DNA of 64,000 bases from Hyphomicrobiales bacterium (GCA_013911975.1 JACESF010000002.1:94822-158821); one strand, 5' to 3'; counted from the stretch's first letter, positions 10,184 to 24,164 are shown. Numbers and translations: made by a program. The notes: generated from the letters alone by a model not told the origin.

Positions 10184-10589
10184 TCGCCCCCCGCATGCGC
10201 ACGGCCCCGGACGCGCGGCCCTTACGGAATTCGACGCCTGGCTGAAGGAGACCTATGGCGAGGAAGGTGCCTTCACGGCCCTCGTCATCCTGGTGCAGAT
10301 CGGCGACCTGAAGGTGGAGCCGCTGGCCTCCACCTTCGTGAGCTTCATCGGCGACGAAACCCGCTGGGCCGAGATCGTCGGACTGTTCGCGGGATCGGGG
10401 AAGGCGTGGGACGGGGCGGCCTTCTTCCCCGTGCTGGATGCCGGCGGGCCGCTGCTCAACGCCGAGGCCCGCGCCCGCCTGAGGGCGTTGGAAAGCCGGG
10501 TGAAGGAAGACCGGCTGACCCTGAATTCCGGCGCCTTCTTCGACGCCTGGGGCCGCCGGATGCAGGTGGAGGAAGTTACCCGCAACTGA
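10170..10589 (+). CDS. Uncharacterised small protein, translationally coupled to the preceding ORF
   Basis: TTG-start ORF MSTSSRPPHAHGPGRAALTEFDAWLKETYGEEGAFTALVILVQIGDLKVEPLAS...; overlaps the upstream ORF by 14 nt. Confidence 0.65.
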   Translation: MSTSSRPPHAHGPGRAALTEFDAWLKETYGEEGAFTALVILVQIGDLKVEPLASTFVSFIGDETRWAEIVGLFAGSGKAWDGAAFFPVLDAGGPLLNAEARARLRALESRVKEDRLTLNSGAFFDAWGRRMQVEEVTRN

Positions 10590-10601
10590 CCCGGCGGCGG
10601 C

Positions 10602-11285
10602 TCAGCGGATCGGGAAGTCGAAATAGGTGTCCGGATAGGGTTCGGCCGCCAGGGTGAAGTGCCACCATTCCTTGTCGAAGCCCTTGAAGCCGTTGGCGGC
10701 CATCAGGCCCTGCAGCAGGTCGCGGTTGGCGCGCTGCTCCGGCGTGAGGCCCGGCGCCTGCGTCCACGAGCGGGCGTCGAACAGGTCGAAGGGCGTGCCC
10801 ATGTCCAATTCGCGGCCTGTCGCCCGGTCGAACAGGGTGACGTCCAGCGTCGAGCCCCGCGAATGGCCGGAGCGCTCCGCGATATAGCCCTCCTTGAACA
10901 GGTCCTGCTTGGCGACGCCGGGATAATAAGCGGGCTTGTGCGCCTCGTCGGCCAGATCCGCCGCCCAGCGGGCGAAATGGGCGACAGCCCGGGCGGGGCG
11001 ATAGCAGTCGAAGATCAGGAGGCCGAGCCCGCGCGCCTCCGCCTGCCGCGCCACGCCCTTGAGCGCCTCGGCCGCCGGGGCGGTGAGGTAGCAGCGCGGT
11101 GTCTCGTAGCCGTCGATGCGCGTGCCCACGAAATTGGCGCCGGTGAAATAGCGGATATCGAACCGCGCGCCGGGAATCACCTCCCCGACATTCACGAAGC
11201 CGGCGGGGACCGTCTCGGCGGCGGGAGCCGGATTTATGCCCGCAAGGCCCGCGGCAAGCGCCGCTCCCACGATGCTGGGCTTCAT
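10602..11285 (-). CDS. D-alanyl-D-alanine dipeptidase (VanX/DdpX family, peptidase M15D) with signal peptide
   Basis: FDIRYFTGANFVG, FDCYRPARA, SGHSRGSTLDVTL, EWWHFTL zinc-dipeptidase motifs. Confidence 0.9.
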   Translation of the reverse strand: MKPSIVGAALAAGLAGINPAPAAETVPAGFVNVGEVIPGARFDIRYFTGANFVGTRIDGYETPRCYLTAPAAEALKGVARQAEARGLGLLIFDCYRPARAVAHFARWAADLADEAHKPAYYPGVAKQDLFKEGYIAERSGHSRGSTLDVTLFDRATGRELDMGTPFDLFDARSWTQAPGLTPEQRANRDLLQGLMAANGFKGFDKEWWHFTLAAEPYPDTYFDFPIR

Positions 11286-11310
11286 CCGGTCCCCCTTCTG
11301 GTCGCAGCGC

Positions 11311-11556
11311 TCAGGCGCGCTGCCTCAGGGGATCGTTACCGGGCCAGACGGGATCGTCAATCGGCCCCGGATCGGGAAACGGCTCGCGCCGGGGCTCGCG
11401 GGAGGGATCGTCCTCCGGCAGGGGCGGCAGGTCCGGCCCCTCGTCCGGCACCATGGGCTCCTCCACCGGATCGGGCGGGAGCACGGGCGGCTCGGGGGAG
11501 CGGCCGGGATCGGGAAAGGGACCGGCCTGCGGACCGGACAGGGAGATCGCCGTCAT
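11311..11556 (-). CDS. Small proline/acid-rich hypothetical protein
   Basis: 81-aa ORF MTAISLSGPQAGPFPDPGRSPEPPVLPPDPVEEPMVPDEGPDLPPLPEDDP...; low complexity, so coding status uncertain. Confidence 0.35.
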   Translation of the reverse strand: MTAISLSGPQAGPFPDPGRSPEPPVLPPDPVEEPMVPDEGPDLPPLPEDDPSREPRREPFPDPGPIDDPVWPGNDPLRQRA

Positions 11557-11697
11557 GGGTCCTCCGCGCCCGCGCGAGGGGTGGAGGGAGGAAGGCGCGG
11601 GCAGAAGGAACAAGAACGCGATGCCGAAGCCCGAAGTTCCCGGAAACAGCGGGGTCCAAGCAAGACAAGGTCGGGCGGAAAGGGAAACAGAGGCCTG

Positions 11698-11803
11698 AAA
11701 AGAAAAATGCCGGACCTCTTGCGAGGTCCGGCAAGTATCGCCGCAGAGCGGCGAACCTTCCAGAGGGGAACAATTGCTACACCGCACAGGGTGCAAGCAA
11801 TGC
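11698..11803 (-). ncRNA. Candidate AbcR/alpha-r15-like sRNA downstream of lsrB-like LysR gene
   Basis: Minus-strand TTGCAT-17 nt-CATATT promoter (11838-11810); SL1 ATTGC.TGCACC-CTGTGC-GGTGTA.GCAAT; single-stranded TGTTCCCCTCTGGAAGGTT (anti-Shine-Dalgarno-like); SL2 CGCCGC-TCT-GCGGCG; terminator GCCGGACCT-CGCAAG-AGGTCCGGC-ATTTTTCTTTT. Confidence 0.7.
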
Positions 11804-11854
11804 ACGAGAAATATGCCCGCCTCTTAGGCAGAATGCAACGCAACATGACCGCAT

Positions 11855-11872
11855 GTCAGGCATGTGCCTGAC
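11855..11872. promoter_or_regulatory. Perfect dyad GTCAGGC-ATGT-GCCTGAC centred about -60 of the predicted sRNA promoter; candidate LysR recognition site
   Basis: Seen directly; position fits the usual LTTR recognition site. Confidence 0.5.
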
Positions 11873-11922
11873 GCTTAGCTCCCCCCGCGAATTTCGCGGA
11901 AACGCGGGAAAATGGTCATATT

Positions 11923-12813
11923 TCAGTAATTCCAACGCTGTGCTTTGGAAATTAAGAAGTCGCGAAACACCTGGATGCGCGCCACCGAGCGCATTTCCTG
12001 AGCATAGGTGAAATATGCCTCCAATTGAGGCGTTTCCCGATCGGTGAAGAGCTGCACCAGGGAGGAGGCGTCGTCGGTGAGATAGTCCGGCAGCGTGCCG
12101 ATGCCGACGCCCCGCTCCACCGCCCGCCGCAGGCCCAGGACCGAATTCACCTCGAACGCCGGCACCCGCGGCGCCCCGCCTTCCCGCCCGGCATGCTCCA
12201 GCCAGTTAAGCCCTTGGAAATAGCTGGGAATCGGCCCGCCCAGCAGGAGGATGCGGTGCTTGTCCAGCTCGTCCAGCGAGCGGGGATGACCGTGCCGCTT
12301 GATATAGTCGGCCGAGGCATAGGCATGGAAATGCACCGTGAACAGCTTGCGCTGCACCAGGTCCGGCTGCACCGGCTGGCGCATGCGGATGGCCACGTCC
12401 GCCTCCCGCATGGCGAGGTCCAGTTCCTCGTCGGTGAGGATGAGCTGGATGCGGATGTCCGGATACAGCTCCACGAACTCGCCCACCCGCGCCGTCAGCC
12501 AATGGGTGCCGAGCCCCATTGTGGTGGTGACGCGCAATTCACCGTTGGGCTTCTCGCGGCTGTCGGTGAGCTGGGCGCGCGCCGATTCGAGCTTGAGGAA
12601 CACCTCATGGGCAGTGCGATAGAGAAGCTCGCCCTGCTCCGTGAGGATCAGCCCGCGCGCGTGGCGGTGGAACAGCGGAACCTTCAGCTCCTGCTCCAGC
12701 GCGGACACCTGACGGCTCACCGCCGACTGGGACAGGCCCAGCGTCTCGCCCGCATGGGTGAAGGAGCCCGCCTCCGCCGCGACATGGAAAACCTTAAGTT
12801 TATCCCAGTCCAT
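11923..12813 (-). CDS. lsrB: LysR-family transcriptional regulator, LsrB/VtlR-like
   Basis: N-terminal MDWDKLKVFHVAAEAGSFTHAGETLGLSQSAVSRQVSALE HTH plus substrate-binding domain; adjacent to trxB as recalled for rhizobial lsrB. Confidence 0.8.
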   Translation of the reverse strand: MDWDKLKVFHVAAEAGSFTHAGETLGLSQSAVSRQVSALEQELKVPLFHRHARGLILTEQGELLYRTAHEVFLKLESARAQLTDSREKPNGELRVTTTMGLGTHWLTARVGEFVELYPDIRIQLILTDEELDLAMREADVAIRMRQPVQPDLVQRKLFTVHFHAYASADYIKRHGHPRSLDELDKHRILLLGGPIPSYFQGLNWLEHAGREGGAPRVPAFEVNSVLGLRRAVERGVGIGTLPDYLTDDASSLVQLFTDRETPQLEAYFTYAQEMRSVARIQVFRDFLISKAQRWNY

Positions 12814-12902
12814 TCCTGCCCGCCCCTATTGGGATGCGCGCCCGCGCTTCCGCCCTGTTCTGATTGATCGGTCGCCGGGGATCCGGCGCCCGCGAAAACC
12901 CG

Positions 12903-13862
12903 TCATTCCGCCGCGAGCGGCGTCTCCTCGCGCGCCAGGAAGCGCTCCGCCTCCAGCGCCGCCATGCAGCCCCGCCCGGCGGCTGTCACCGCCTGGCGAT
13001 AGACATCGTCCGCGACGTCGCCCGCGGCGAACAGGCCGGCCACGGAAGTGGCGGTGGAATCCGGCTCGGTCCAGACATAGCCGTTGGGCTTCAGCCGCAC
13101 CTTGCCCTCCACGAGGCCGGTGGCGGGCGCATGGCCGATGGCGACGAAGAAGCCGTCGGCCGGCACCACCTGCTCGCTGCCGTCGCGCGCATCGCGCAGG
13201 CGCACGCCGGTCACGCGCGGCGGCTCGTCGGCGCCGATGATCTCCTCCACCTCGGCGTTCCAAATCACCTCCACCTTGGGATGGGCGAACAGCCGATCCT
13301 GGAGGATGCGCTCGGCCCGCAGCCGGTCGCGGCGATGGACCAGCGTGACCTTGGCGGCGAAATTGGTGAGGAACAGCGCTTCCTCCACGGCGGTGTTGCC
13401 ACCGCCCACCACCACCACCTTCTTGCCGCGATAGAAGAAGCCGTCGCAGGTGGCGCAGGCCGAGACGCCGAAGCCGCGATAGGTCTCCTCGGTGGCGATG
13501 CCCAGCCAGCGGGCCTGCGCGCCGGTGGCAAGGATCACGGTCTCCGCGAGATAGGTGACGCCGCCCTCGGTCACGAGGCGGAACGGGCGGCTGGAAACGT
13601 CGAGGCTCGCCACATGGTCGGATATGATGCGCGTGCCCACATGCTCGGCCTGGGCGCGCATCTGTTCCATGAGCCAGGGGCCCTGGATGACATCGGCGAA
13701 GCCGGGATAATTCTCCACGTCCGTGGTGATCGTCAGTTGCCCGCCGGGCTGGATGCCTTCGAACAGGACGGGCTGGAGCATGGCGCGGGCGGCATAGATG
13801 GCGGCGGTGTAGCCGGCCGGGCCGGACCCGATGATGACGACCTTGGCGTGATGCGTGGACAT
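12903..13862 (-). CDS. trxB: Thioredoxin-disulfide reductase
   Basis: GSGPAGYTAAIYAARA, CATCDGFFYRGKKVVVVGGGNTAVEEALFL, GLFAAGDVADDVYRQAVTAAGRGCMAALEAERFL. Confidence 0.95.
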   Translation of the reverse strand: MSTHHAKVVIIGSGPAGYTAAIYAARAMLQPVLFEGIQPGGQLTITTDVENYPGFADVIQGPWLMEQMRAQAEHVGTRIISDHVASLDVSSRPFRLVTEGGVTYLAETVILATGAQARWLGIATEETYRGFGVSACATCDGFFYRGKKVVVVGGGNTAVEEALFLTNFAAKVTLVHRRDRLRAERILQDRLFAHPKVEVIWNAEVEEIIGADEPPRVTGVRLRDARDGSEQVVPADGFFVAIGHAPATGLVEGKVRLKPNGYVWTEPDSTATSVAGLFAAGDVADDVYRQAVTAAGRGCMAALEAERFLAREETPLAAE

Positions 13863-14022
13863 GACTTCCTCGAACGGCGGAACCGACGCGCGCGCACCGG
13901 GGACTCATCCATCGGGCGGGCGCGGAAAACAGCTATGCGTCAATGTAGGGACGTGCCCCAGACCCCACAAGGACAAGCATGGCGCCGGGACGGTCCGTTC
14001 CACGCCCCGATACCGCGCGCGA

Positions 14023-14035
14023 GAAATATTATTTC
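14023..14035. promoter_or_regulatory. AT-rich dyad GAAAT-ATT-ATTTC upstream of the lrp-like gene
   Basis: Perfect dyad about 60 nt before the start codon; possible autoregulatory operator. Confidence 0.35.
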
Positions 14036-14088
14036 GTTGCACTGCCGCGAACCTGAACTAAGGTGCGCTCGCCGACCGGAGGACTCCC

Positions 14089-14571
14089 TTGCCCGTTGAT
14101 CTCGATGCTGTGGACTGGAAAATCCTCACCGAGCTGCAGCGCGACGGGCGGATGACCAATGTGGAGCTGTCGCGGCGCGTCGGCATCTCGGCGCCGCCCT
14201 GCCTGCGCCGTGTCCGCCACCTGGAGGAAGCCGGTTTCATCCAGGGCTATCGCGCCCTTCTGGACGAGAAACGGCTGGGCTATGACCTCATGGCCTTCGC
14301 CATGGTGCATCTCGTCAGCCAGGCGGAAGCGGACCTCTCCGCCTTCCTGGAGCGCATCGACCGCTGGCCTCTGGTGCGCGGCGCCTGGATGCTATCCGGC
14401 GACGTGGACTTCATGATGCTCTGCGTGGCGCCGGACCTGCGCACCTTCCAGAATTTCGTCCTGGAAATCACCGCCACGCCCAATGTGCGCAACGTGCGCA
14501 CCGCGCTCACCCTGAAGCAGGCGAAGAACGCCCCCGTGGTGCCGCTGGACGGGGCGCCCGCCGGGGCCTGA
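14089..14571 (+). CDS. Lrp/AsnC-family transcriptional regulator
   Basis: LDAVDWKILTELQRDGRMTNVELSRRVGISAPPCLRRVRHLEEAGFIQGYRALLD HTH + RAM domain. Confidence 0.93.
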   Translation: MPVDLDAVDWKILTELQRDGRMTNVELSRRVGISAPPCLRRVRHLEEAGFIQGYRALLDEKRLGYDLMAFAMVHLVSQAEADLSAFLERIDRWPLVRGAWMLSGDVDFMMLCVAPDLRTFQNFVLEITATPNVRNVRTALTLKQAKNAPVVPLDGAPAGA

Positions 14572-14591
14572 GCACCGGCGGGCTTAAAGCT

Positions 14592-15389
14592 TCACGCCAG
14601 CGCCTCCACCGCGCGCCGCGCCATCACCTTGGTGAGCTGCGCACGATAGGCGCCGTCGCCGTGCAGGTCGCTCATGGCCATGCCGGGATCGAGCGTGACG
14701 CCGTCCAGCGACGCGGGCGCGAAGCGTTCAGAGAGCGCCGCCTCCGCATCGCTCCAGCGGAACACGCCCTCCTGGCCGACGCCCGTCACCGCGACCCTCA
14801 CGCCGTCCGCGGTGCGGGCGACGAACACCCCCGCCATGGCATAGCGCGAGGCAGGGTTGCGGAATTTGCGATAGGCGGCGGCCTCCGGCTTCGGGAATTC
14901 CATCGCCACGAGAAGCTCGTCCTCCGCCAGCGCGGTCTCGAAGAGACCCCGGAAATAGTCGCCGGCCGCGATGCTGCGGCGGTCGGTGACGAAGGTGGCG
15001 CCGAGCGCGAGGGCCGCGGCGGGATAGTCGGCGGACGGATCGTTGTTCGCCAGCGAGCCGCCCAGGGTGCCGCGATTGCGCACGGCGGGATCGCCGATCA
15101 TGCCGGCGAGGTCCGCCAGCGCGGGGATGGCCTCGCGCACCATATCGGAGGCCGCGACCTCCGCATGGCGCGTCATGGCGCCGATGCGCAGCGCCCCCTC
15201 GCTCGCCGCAATGCCCGAGAGGCCGGGAACCCGCGACAGGTCCACCAGGGCGGCGGGCTGCGCGAGGCGCTGCTTGAGGGTGGGCAGCAGGGTCTGCCCG
15301 CCCGCCAGGATCTTCGGCTCCTCCAGCGCGCGCATCATGGAGACCGCATCCTGAAGCAGGGAGGGCCGCTGATAGTCGAAGGCATACAT
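14592..15389 (-). CDS. FAD-binding (medium, CoxM-like) subunit of xanthine dehydrogenase-family hydroxylase
   Basis: MYAFDYQRPSLLQDAVSMMRALEEPKILAGGQTLLPTLKQRLAQPAALVDL; GDPAVRNRGTLGGSLANNDPSADYPAA. Confidence 0.92.
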   Translation of the reverse strand: MYAFDYQRPSLLQDAVSMMRALEEPKILAGGQTLLPTLKQRLAQPAALVDLSRVPGLSGIAASEGALRIGAMTRHAEVAASDMVREAIPALADLAGMIGDPAVRNRGTLGGSLANNDPSADYPAAALALGATFVTDRRSIAAGDYFRGLFETALAEDELLVAMEFPKPEAAAYRKFRNPASRYAMAGVFVARTADGVRVAVTGVGQEGVFRWSDAEAALSERFAPASLDGVTLDPGMAMSDLHGDGAYRAQLTKVMARRAVEALA

Positions 15390-15402
15390 GGGCTCTACTC
15401 CC

Positions 15403-17778
15403 TCATTCCGCCGCGCGGCGCGCGACCCGCGCCTGGGCGATGGCCCAGAGGCGCGCGGGCGTGGCCGGCATGGCGATGTCCTGGGTCCCCAGCGCATCCG
15501 TCAGTGCGTTGATGACGGCGGGCGGCGCCGCGATGGCGCCCGCCTCCCCGCACCCCTTCATGCCCAAAGGATTGGAGGGACAGCGCGTCTCGGTGAGGCC
15601 GAGCGTGAAGGACGGCAGGTCCCCCGCGCGCGGCATCTGGTAGTCCATGTAGGAGCCGGTCACGAGCTGGCCGTCGCTGTCATAGGCCACCCGCTCCATG
15701 AGCGCCTGCCCCACGCCCTGGGCGATGCCGCCATGCACCTGCCCTTCCACGATCATGGGATTGATGACGGTGCCGAAATCGTCCACCGCCACCCAGTTCA
15801 CGATCTCCGTCACCCCGGTCTCCGGGTCCACCTCCAGCTCGCACACATGGCAGCCGGCGGGGAAGGTGAAGTTGGACGGGTCGTAGAAGGCGCCTTCCTT
15901 CAGCCCCGGCTCGATCTCCGAGGTGGGGAATTTGTGCGCCACATAGGCGTTCAGCGCCACTTCCGCGAAGGCGAGCCCGCGGTCGGTGCCCGCAACCGTG
16001 AAGCGGCCGTCCTTGAACTCGATGTCGCCCTCGCTGGCTTCCAGCACATGGGCGGCGATCTTCTTCGCCTTGGCCTCCACCTTGTCCAGCGCCTTCACGA
16101 TGGCGGACATGCCCACCGCGCCGGAGCGCGAGCCGTAGGTGCCCATGCCGAACTGCACCTTGTCGGTGTCGCCATGGATGACGCTGACCTGATCGATGGG
16201 GATGCCCAGCCGGGCGGAGACCAGTTGCGCGAAGGTGGTCTCATGGCCCTGGCCGTGGCTGTGGGAGCCGGTGAGCACCTCCACGTTGCCCGTGGGGTTC
16301 ACCCGCACCTCGGCGCTTTCCCAGAGACCCACGCCCGCGCCCAGCGAGCCCACGGCGGCCGAGGGGGCGATGCCGCAGGCCTCGATGTAATTGGACAGGC
16401 CAATGCCCCTGAGCTTGCCGCGCCGCTCGGCCTCGGCCTTGCGGGCGGGGAAGCCCCGGTAGTCCGCCAGCTCCAGCGCCTTGTCCAGCGAGGCGCCGTA
16501 ATCGCCCGCGTCGTAGCACATGATGACCGGCGTCTGGTGGGGGAAGGCGGTGACGAAATTGCGCCGCCGCATATCGGCGGGGTCGATGTTCATCTCCCGC
16601 GCGGCCTTGTCCACGATGCGCTCCACCAGGAACGTCGCCTCCGGCCGCCCGGCGCCGCGATAGGCATCCACCGGGGCGGTGTTGGTATAGACCGCATCCA
16701 CCTCGCAATAGATGGCGGGAATGCCGTACTGGCCGGACAGCAGCGTCGCGTAGAGATAGGTGGGCACGCAGGACGAGAAGGTGGAGAGATAGGCGCCCAT
16801 ATTGGCGATGGTCTTCACCCGGAAGCCCAGGATCCGCCCCTCCCCGTCCAGAGCCAGTTCCCCGCGCGTGACGTGGTCGCGCCCATGGGCATCGCACAGG
16901 AACGCCTCGCCCCGCTCGCAGGTCCATTTCACCGGCCGCCCGACCCGCTTGGACGCCCAGGTGCAGACCGTCTCCTCCGCATAGATGAAGATCTTCGAGC
17001 CGAAGCCCCCGCCCACGTCCGGCGCGATCACCCGCAGCTTGTTCTCCGGCGCGAGACCGACGAAGGCGGACAGGACGAGGCGCGCCACATGGGGGTTCTG
17101 GCTCGTGGTCCAGAGGGTGAAGGCATCGTCGCCCGTATCGTATTCGCCGATGGCGGCGCGCGGCTCCATGGGGTTGGGCGCGAGGCGGTTGTTGACGATG
17201 TCGATGGTGGTCACATGGGCGGCGCGGGCGAAGGCGGCCTGCGTGCCCGCCTTATCGCCCAGCTCCCACTCGAACACCGTGTTGCGCGGGGCGACGTCAT
17301 GGATGGCGGGCACGCCCTCCGCCTGCGCGTGGGCGAGGTCCGCGACGGCAGGCAGAAGCTCGTAATCCACCTCGATGGCCGCCGCCGCGTCTTTGGCGGC
17401 ATTGAGGGTCTCGGCGATCACCACCGCCACATGGTCCCCCACATAGCGCACCGTATCGAGCGCGAGGGCGGGATGGGCGCCCGCCTTCATGGGCGAGCCG
17501 TCCTTGGAATGGATCATCCAGCCGCAGATGAGGCCACCGAGGCCGTCCTCCACGAGATCCTTGCCGGTGAGGATGGCGACGACGCCGGGCATGTCCGCGG
17601 CCGCCGCGAGGTCGATGTTCCGGATGCGGGCGTGGGCATGGGGGGAGCGCAGGAAATAGGCGTGCGCCTGGCCGGGGCGCGAGAGGTCGTCCGTATAGCG
17701 GCCCTTGCCGGTGATGAAGCGGTGGTCTTCCTTGCGCCGGACCGGGGCGCCGATGGGGGTTACAGCGCTGGCGTTCAT
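15403..17778 (-). CDS. Molybdopterin-binding (large, CoxL-like form II) subunit of xanthine dehydrogenase-family hydroxylase
   Basis: [19 protein letters not shown] active-site loop (form II), GVGGGFGSK-like motif, C-terminal [25 protein letters not shown]. Confidence 0.93.
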   Translation of the reverse strand: MNASAVTPIGAPVRRKEDHRFITGKGRYTDDLSRPGQAHAYFLRSPHAHARIRNIDLAAAADMPGVVAILTGKDLVEDGLGGLICGWMIHSKDGSPMKAGAHPALALDTVRYVGDHVAVVIAETLNAAKDAAAAIEVDYELLPAVADLAHAQAEGVPAIHDVAPRNTVFEWELGDKAGTQAAFARAAHVTTIDIVNNRLAPNPMEPRAAIGEYDTGDDAFTLWTTSQNPHVARLVLSAFVGLAPENKLRVIAPDVGGGFGSKIFIYAEETVCTWASKRVGRPVKWTCERGEAFLCDAHGRDHVTRGELALDGEGRILGFRVKTIANMGAYLSTFSSCVPTYLYATLLSGQYGIPAIYCEVDAVYTNTAPVDAYRGAGRPEATFLVERIVDKAAREMNIDPADMRRRNFVTAFPHQTPVIMCYDAGDYGASLDKALELADYRGFPARKAEAERRGKLRGIGLSNYIEACGIAPSAAVGSLGAGVGLWESAEVRVNPTGNVEVLTGSHSHGQGHETTFAQLVSARLGIPIDQVSVIHGDTDKVQFGMGTYGSRSGAVGMSAIVKALDKVEAKAKKIAAHVLEASEGDIEFKDGRFTVAGTDRGLAFAEVALNAYVAHKFPTSEIEPGLKEGAFYDPSNFTFPAGCHVCELEVDPETGVTEIVNWVAVDDFGTVINPMIVEGQVHGGIAQGVGQALMERVAYDSDGQLVTGSYMDYQMPRAGDLPSFTLGLTETRCPSNPLGMKGCGEAGAIAAPPAVINALTDALGTQDIAMPATPARLWAIAQARVARRAAE

Positions 17779-17830
17779 GGTGTCCTCCCTCAAGGACGTG
17801 TCTTTTCGAGGCTGCGTGTTCCGCTGCCGC

Positions 17831-18325
<495 letters not shown>

Positions 18326-18449
18326 AAGCGGCCTCCCTGGGGCGCCTGGAGCCGGTGGGAACCTCCCCCGGTTTTTCATTTTATTGGTTCCAGTGTGGCG
18401 CTGCCGAGAACGGCCGGTCAAGATGCGAAACGGGCCGTGGCCCGTGTCC

Positions 18450-19475
18450 CTATTCGGCCGCTTCCTTCCGCTCCGGCACCTGCTCCGGCGCGGCGGCGGG
18501 CGCGTCCTCCGGCCTGCGGGCATAGGAGGCCGCGATGAAGCTCACGATCAGAAGCTGGAAGAAGTGGAACATCATCAGCGGCGCGATGATGAGCGCGGTC
18601 GCCGGCCCCGTGCCGAAGATGATGCCGCCCATGGGCAGGCCGGTGGCGAGCGATTTCTTCGAGCCGCAGAACAGCACCGCGATGCGGTCCTCCACCTTCA
18701 GGCCCAGCAGGCGGCAGATGACGTCGAGCACGCCGTAGACGCCGAGGAACAGCGCGATGACCGTCGCCGCAAGGACCGGCAGGGTCCAGACATCCTGCGA
18801 ACTCCAGATGCCGTCGGCCACGGAATCGCAGAAGGAATTGTAGACGATGGCCAGGATCACGGCCCGGTCCGCCACCCGCACCACCACCTTGTGGCGTGAC
18901 ACCCACGGACCTGCCAGCGGCCGCAGGAACTGGCCGATGGCGATGGGCAGCAGCACCAGCAGCACCAGCTTCAGGATGACCGTGTGCAGCGGCAGGCTGG
19001 CGCCCGTCGTGTGCAGGTACCACGCCAGGAGGATCGGGGTGACGAACACGCCGATGAAGCTGGAGATGCTGGCATTGAAGATGGCAAGCGGAACGTTTCC
19101 CCGCGCCAGCGAGGTCATGGCCACCGAGGACGAGACGGTGGAAGGCAAGGCCGCCAGGAAGAACAGGCCGGTCAGGATGTCCTGCGGGAAGACATGGCCG
19201 GTCAGGGGCTGCACGGCGAAGACGATGATCGGGAACAGCAGGAAGGTGGCCGCCTGCACCAGCAGGTGCTCGCGCCATTTTCCCATGCTGCGCCACATCT
19301 GCTCCGGCGAGAGGGAGACGCCGTAGAGCAGGAAGATGAGGCCGATGCCGTAGCTCGCCACCTTGTCGGCATGGAGCGGCCCGCCGGTCTCCCCGGGCTC
19401 GGGCCACGCAATCGCCGCCGACACAACGATCAAAAGTGCAATAACGAACGGATCAACCTTAAGTCGAGCCAACAT
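18450..19475 (-). CDS. Bile acid:sodium symporter-family transporter (SBF-like)
   Basis: Multi-TM protein: [75 protein letters not shown]. Confidence 0.85.
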   Translation of the reverse strand: MLARLKVDPFVIALLIVVSAAIAWPEPGETGGPLHADKVASYGIGLIFLLYGVSLSPEQMWRSMGKWREHLLVQAATFLLFPIIVFAVQPLTGHVFPQDILTGLFFLAALPSTVSSSVAMTSLARGNVPLAIFNASISSFIGVFVTPILLAWYLHTTGASLPLHTVILKLVLLVLLPIAIGQFLRPLAGPWVSRHKVVVRVADRAVILAIVYNSFCDSVADGIWSSQDVWTLPVLAATVIALFLGVYGVLDVICRLLGLKVEDRIAVLFCGSKKSLATGLPMGGIIFGTGPATALIIAPLMMFHFFQLLIVSFIAASYARRPEDAPAAAPEQVPERKEAAE

Positions 19476-19497
19476 CGCAATACTGGGGTCTTAGGAA

Positions 19498-19962
19498 CTA
19501 TGCCCCTTCGGTCGTTTCCCCGGACACCGCCGCGGCGAAGTTCTTGAAGAACTCGTCCGCAGTCTTCTTGGCCGTACCGGCGACGAGCCGCTGCCCGAGC
19601 TGGGCGAGCTTGCCACCGATCTGCGCTTCAGCGGTGTATACCAGAGTTGTTCCGGCTTGTGTCTCGCTCAGTTCCACCTTTGCACCGCCTTTGGCGAAGC
19701 CGGCGATGCCCCCGTCGCCCTCCCCCGTGATCCGGTAGCCGGACGGAGGGTCCAGCTCCGAGAGGAAGACCTTCCCCCGGAACTTCGCCTTCACGGGGCC
19801 GACCTTCGCCACCACCAGCGCCTTCAGCTCGTTCTCGCCCACCCGCTCCAGTTCCTCGCAGCCGGGGATGCAGCGCTTGAGAATCTCCGGATCGTTCAGC
19901 GCCGCCCACACCGTCTCGCGCGGGACCGGGATGTCGTAGGAGCCGGTCATTTCCAGGGCCAT
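19498..19962 (-). CDS. CoxG-like SRPBCC carbon monoxide dehydrogenase subunit G-family protein
   Basis: MALEMTGSYDIPVPRETVWAALNDPEILKRCIPGCEELERVGENELKALVVAKVGPVKAKFRGKV. Confidence 0.92.
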   Translation of the reverse strand: MALEMTGSYDIPVPRETVWAALNDPEILKRCIPGCEELERVGENELKALVVAKVGPVKAKFRGKVFLSELDPPSGYRITGEGDGGIAGFAKGGAKVELSETQAGTTLVYTAEAQIGGKLAQLGQRLVAGTAKKTADEFFKNFAAAVSGETTEGA

Positions 19963-20189
19963 GGCGTCCTCCTCCCTCGGGAGCCGACATGCTGGCGCAG
20001 GCGCGGACGGCGCGAAAGGGGTGATCCGGAATTCCCCCGCAGCCAAGCTCGCGTTCTTCGCCCAATTTCCCATCCGACAGGCATTTGTCACCTGCAACCA
20101 CCCGCGCTATGACTTGATATGAGGCGCCGCCCAATCATGAGGCACGATCAAGCAATCAGCGCCCGCCAGACAGAGGGGTTTCAGGCGGC

Positions 20190-22533
<2,344 letters not shown>

Positions 22534-22537
<4 letters not shown>

Positions 22538-23441
22538 GGTCCTGGGAACTGGATCCGATCCTCGCCATCGACCATCTGAGCATGCGCTTCGGCGGCCTTC
22601 TGGCCGTGGGCGACGTGTCCTTCAAGGTGGGGCGCGGCGAGGTCACGGCCGTCATCGGCCCGAACGGCGCGGGCAAGACCACGGTCTTCAACTGCATCAC
22701 GGGCTTCTACAAGCCCAGTTCCGGGCGCCTCGCCCTGGCGCAGGGCGGCCCGCCGCTGCCGAAGGAACTCCACGACCTCACCCGCCTGGGGCAGGCTTCC
22801 ATGCGCACCGCCACGGGCAGCCTGCACCTTTTGGAGCGCCTGCCGGACCACAAGGTGGCGTCCCGCGCCAAGGTGGCGCGTACCTTCCAGAACATCCGCC
22901 TGTTCTCCGGCATGACCGTGCTGGAGAATCTCCTGGTGGCCCAGCATATGGGCCTGACGGAGACCGGCCTTCTCTCCCCCGCCGCTCTCCTGAATCTGCC
23001 GAGCTGGCGGCGCCGCGAGAAGGCGGCCGTGGCCCGCGCGGTGGAGTGGCTGGAGCGCATCCATCTTCTGGACCGCGCCGACGACCCGGCGGGCGACCTG
23101 CCCTATGGCGACCAGCGCCGGCTGGAGATCGCCCGCGCCATGTGCTCGCAGCCGGTCCTCCTGTGCCTGGACGAACCGGCCGCCGGCCTCAACCCGCGCG
23201 AATCCTTGGCCCTCAACGACCTGCTTCTCGCCATCCGGCGCGATTTCGCCACCTCCGTCCTTCTCATCGAGCATGACATGTCGGTGGTCATGGGCATCTC
23301 GGACCATGTGGTCGTGCTGGAATATGGCCGGAAGATCGCCGACGGCACGCCCGAGGAGGTGCGCACCGACCCGCGCGTCATCGCCGCCTATCTGGGCGTG
23401 GACGAGGAGGCGGTGGAGGCCGTCGAGGCGGAGGTGGGCGT

Positions 23442-23445
<4 letters not shown>
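22534..23445 (+). CDS. livG: Branched-chain amino acid ABC transporter ATP-binding protein LivG
   Basis: IGPNGAGKTTVFNCITGFYKPSSG, Walker B LLCLDEPAAGLNPRE, VVLEYGRKIADGTPEEV. Confidence 0.94.
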
Positions 23446-24164
<719 letters not shown>

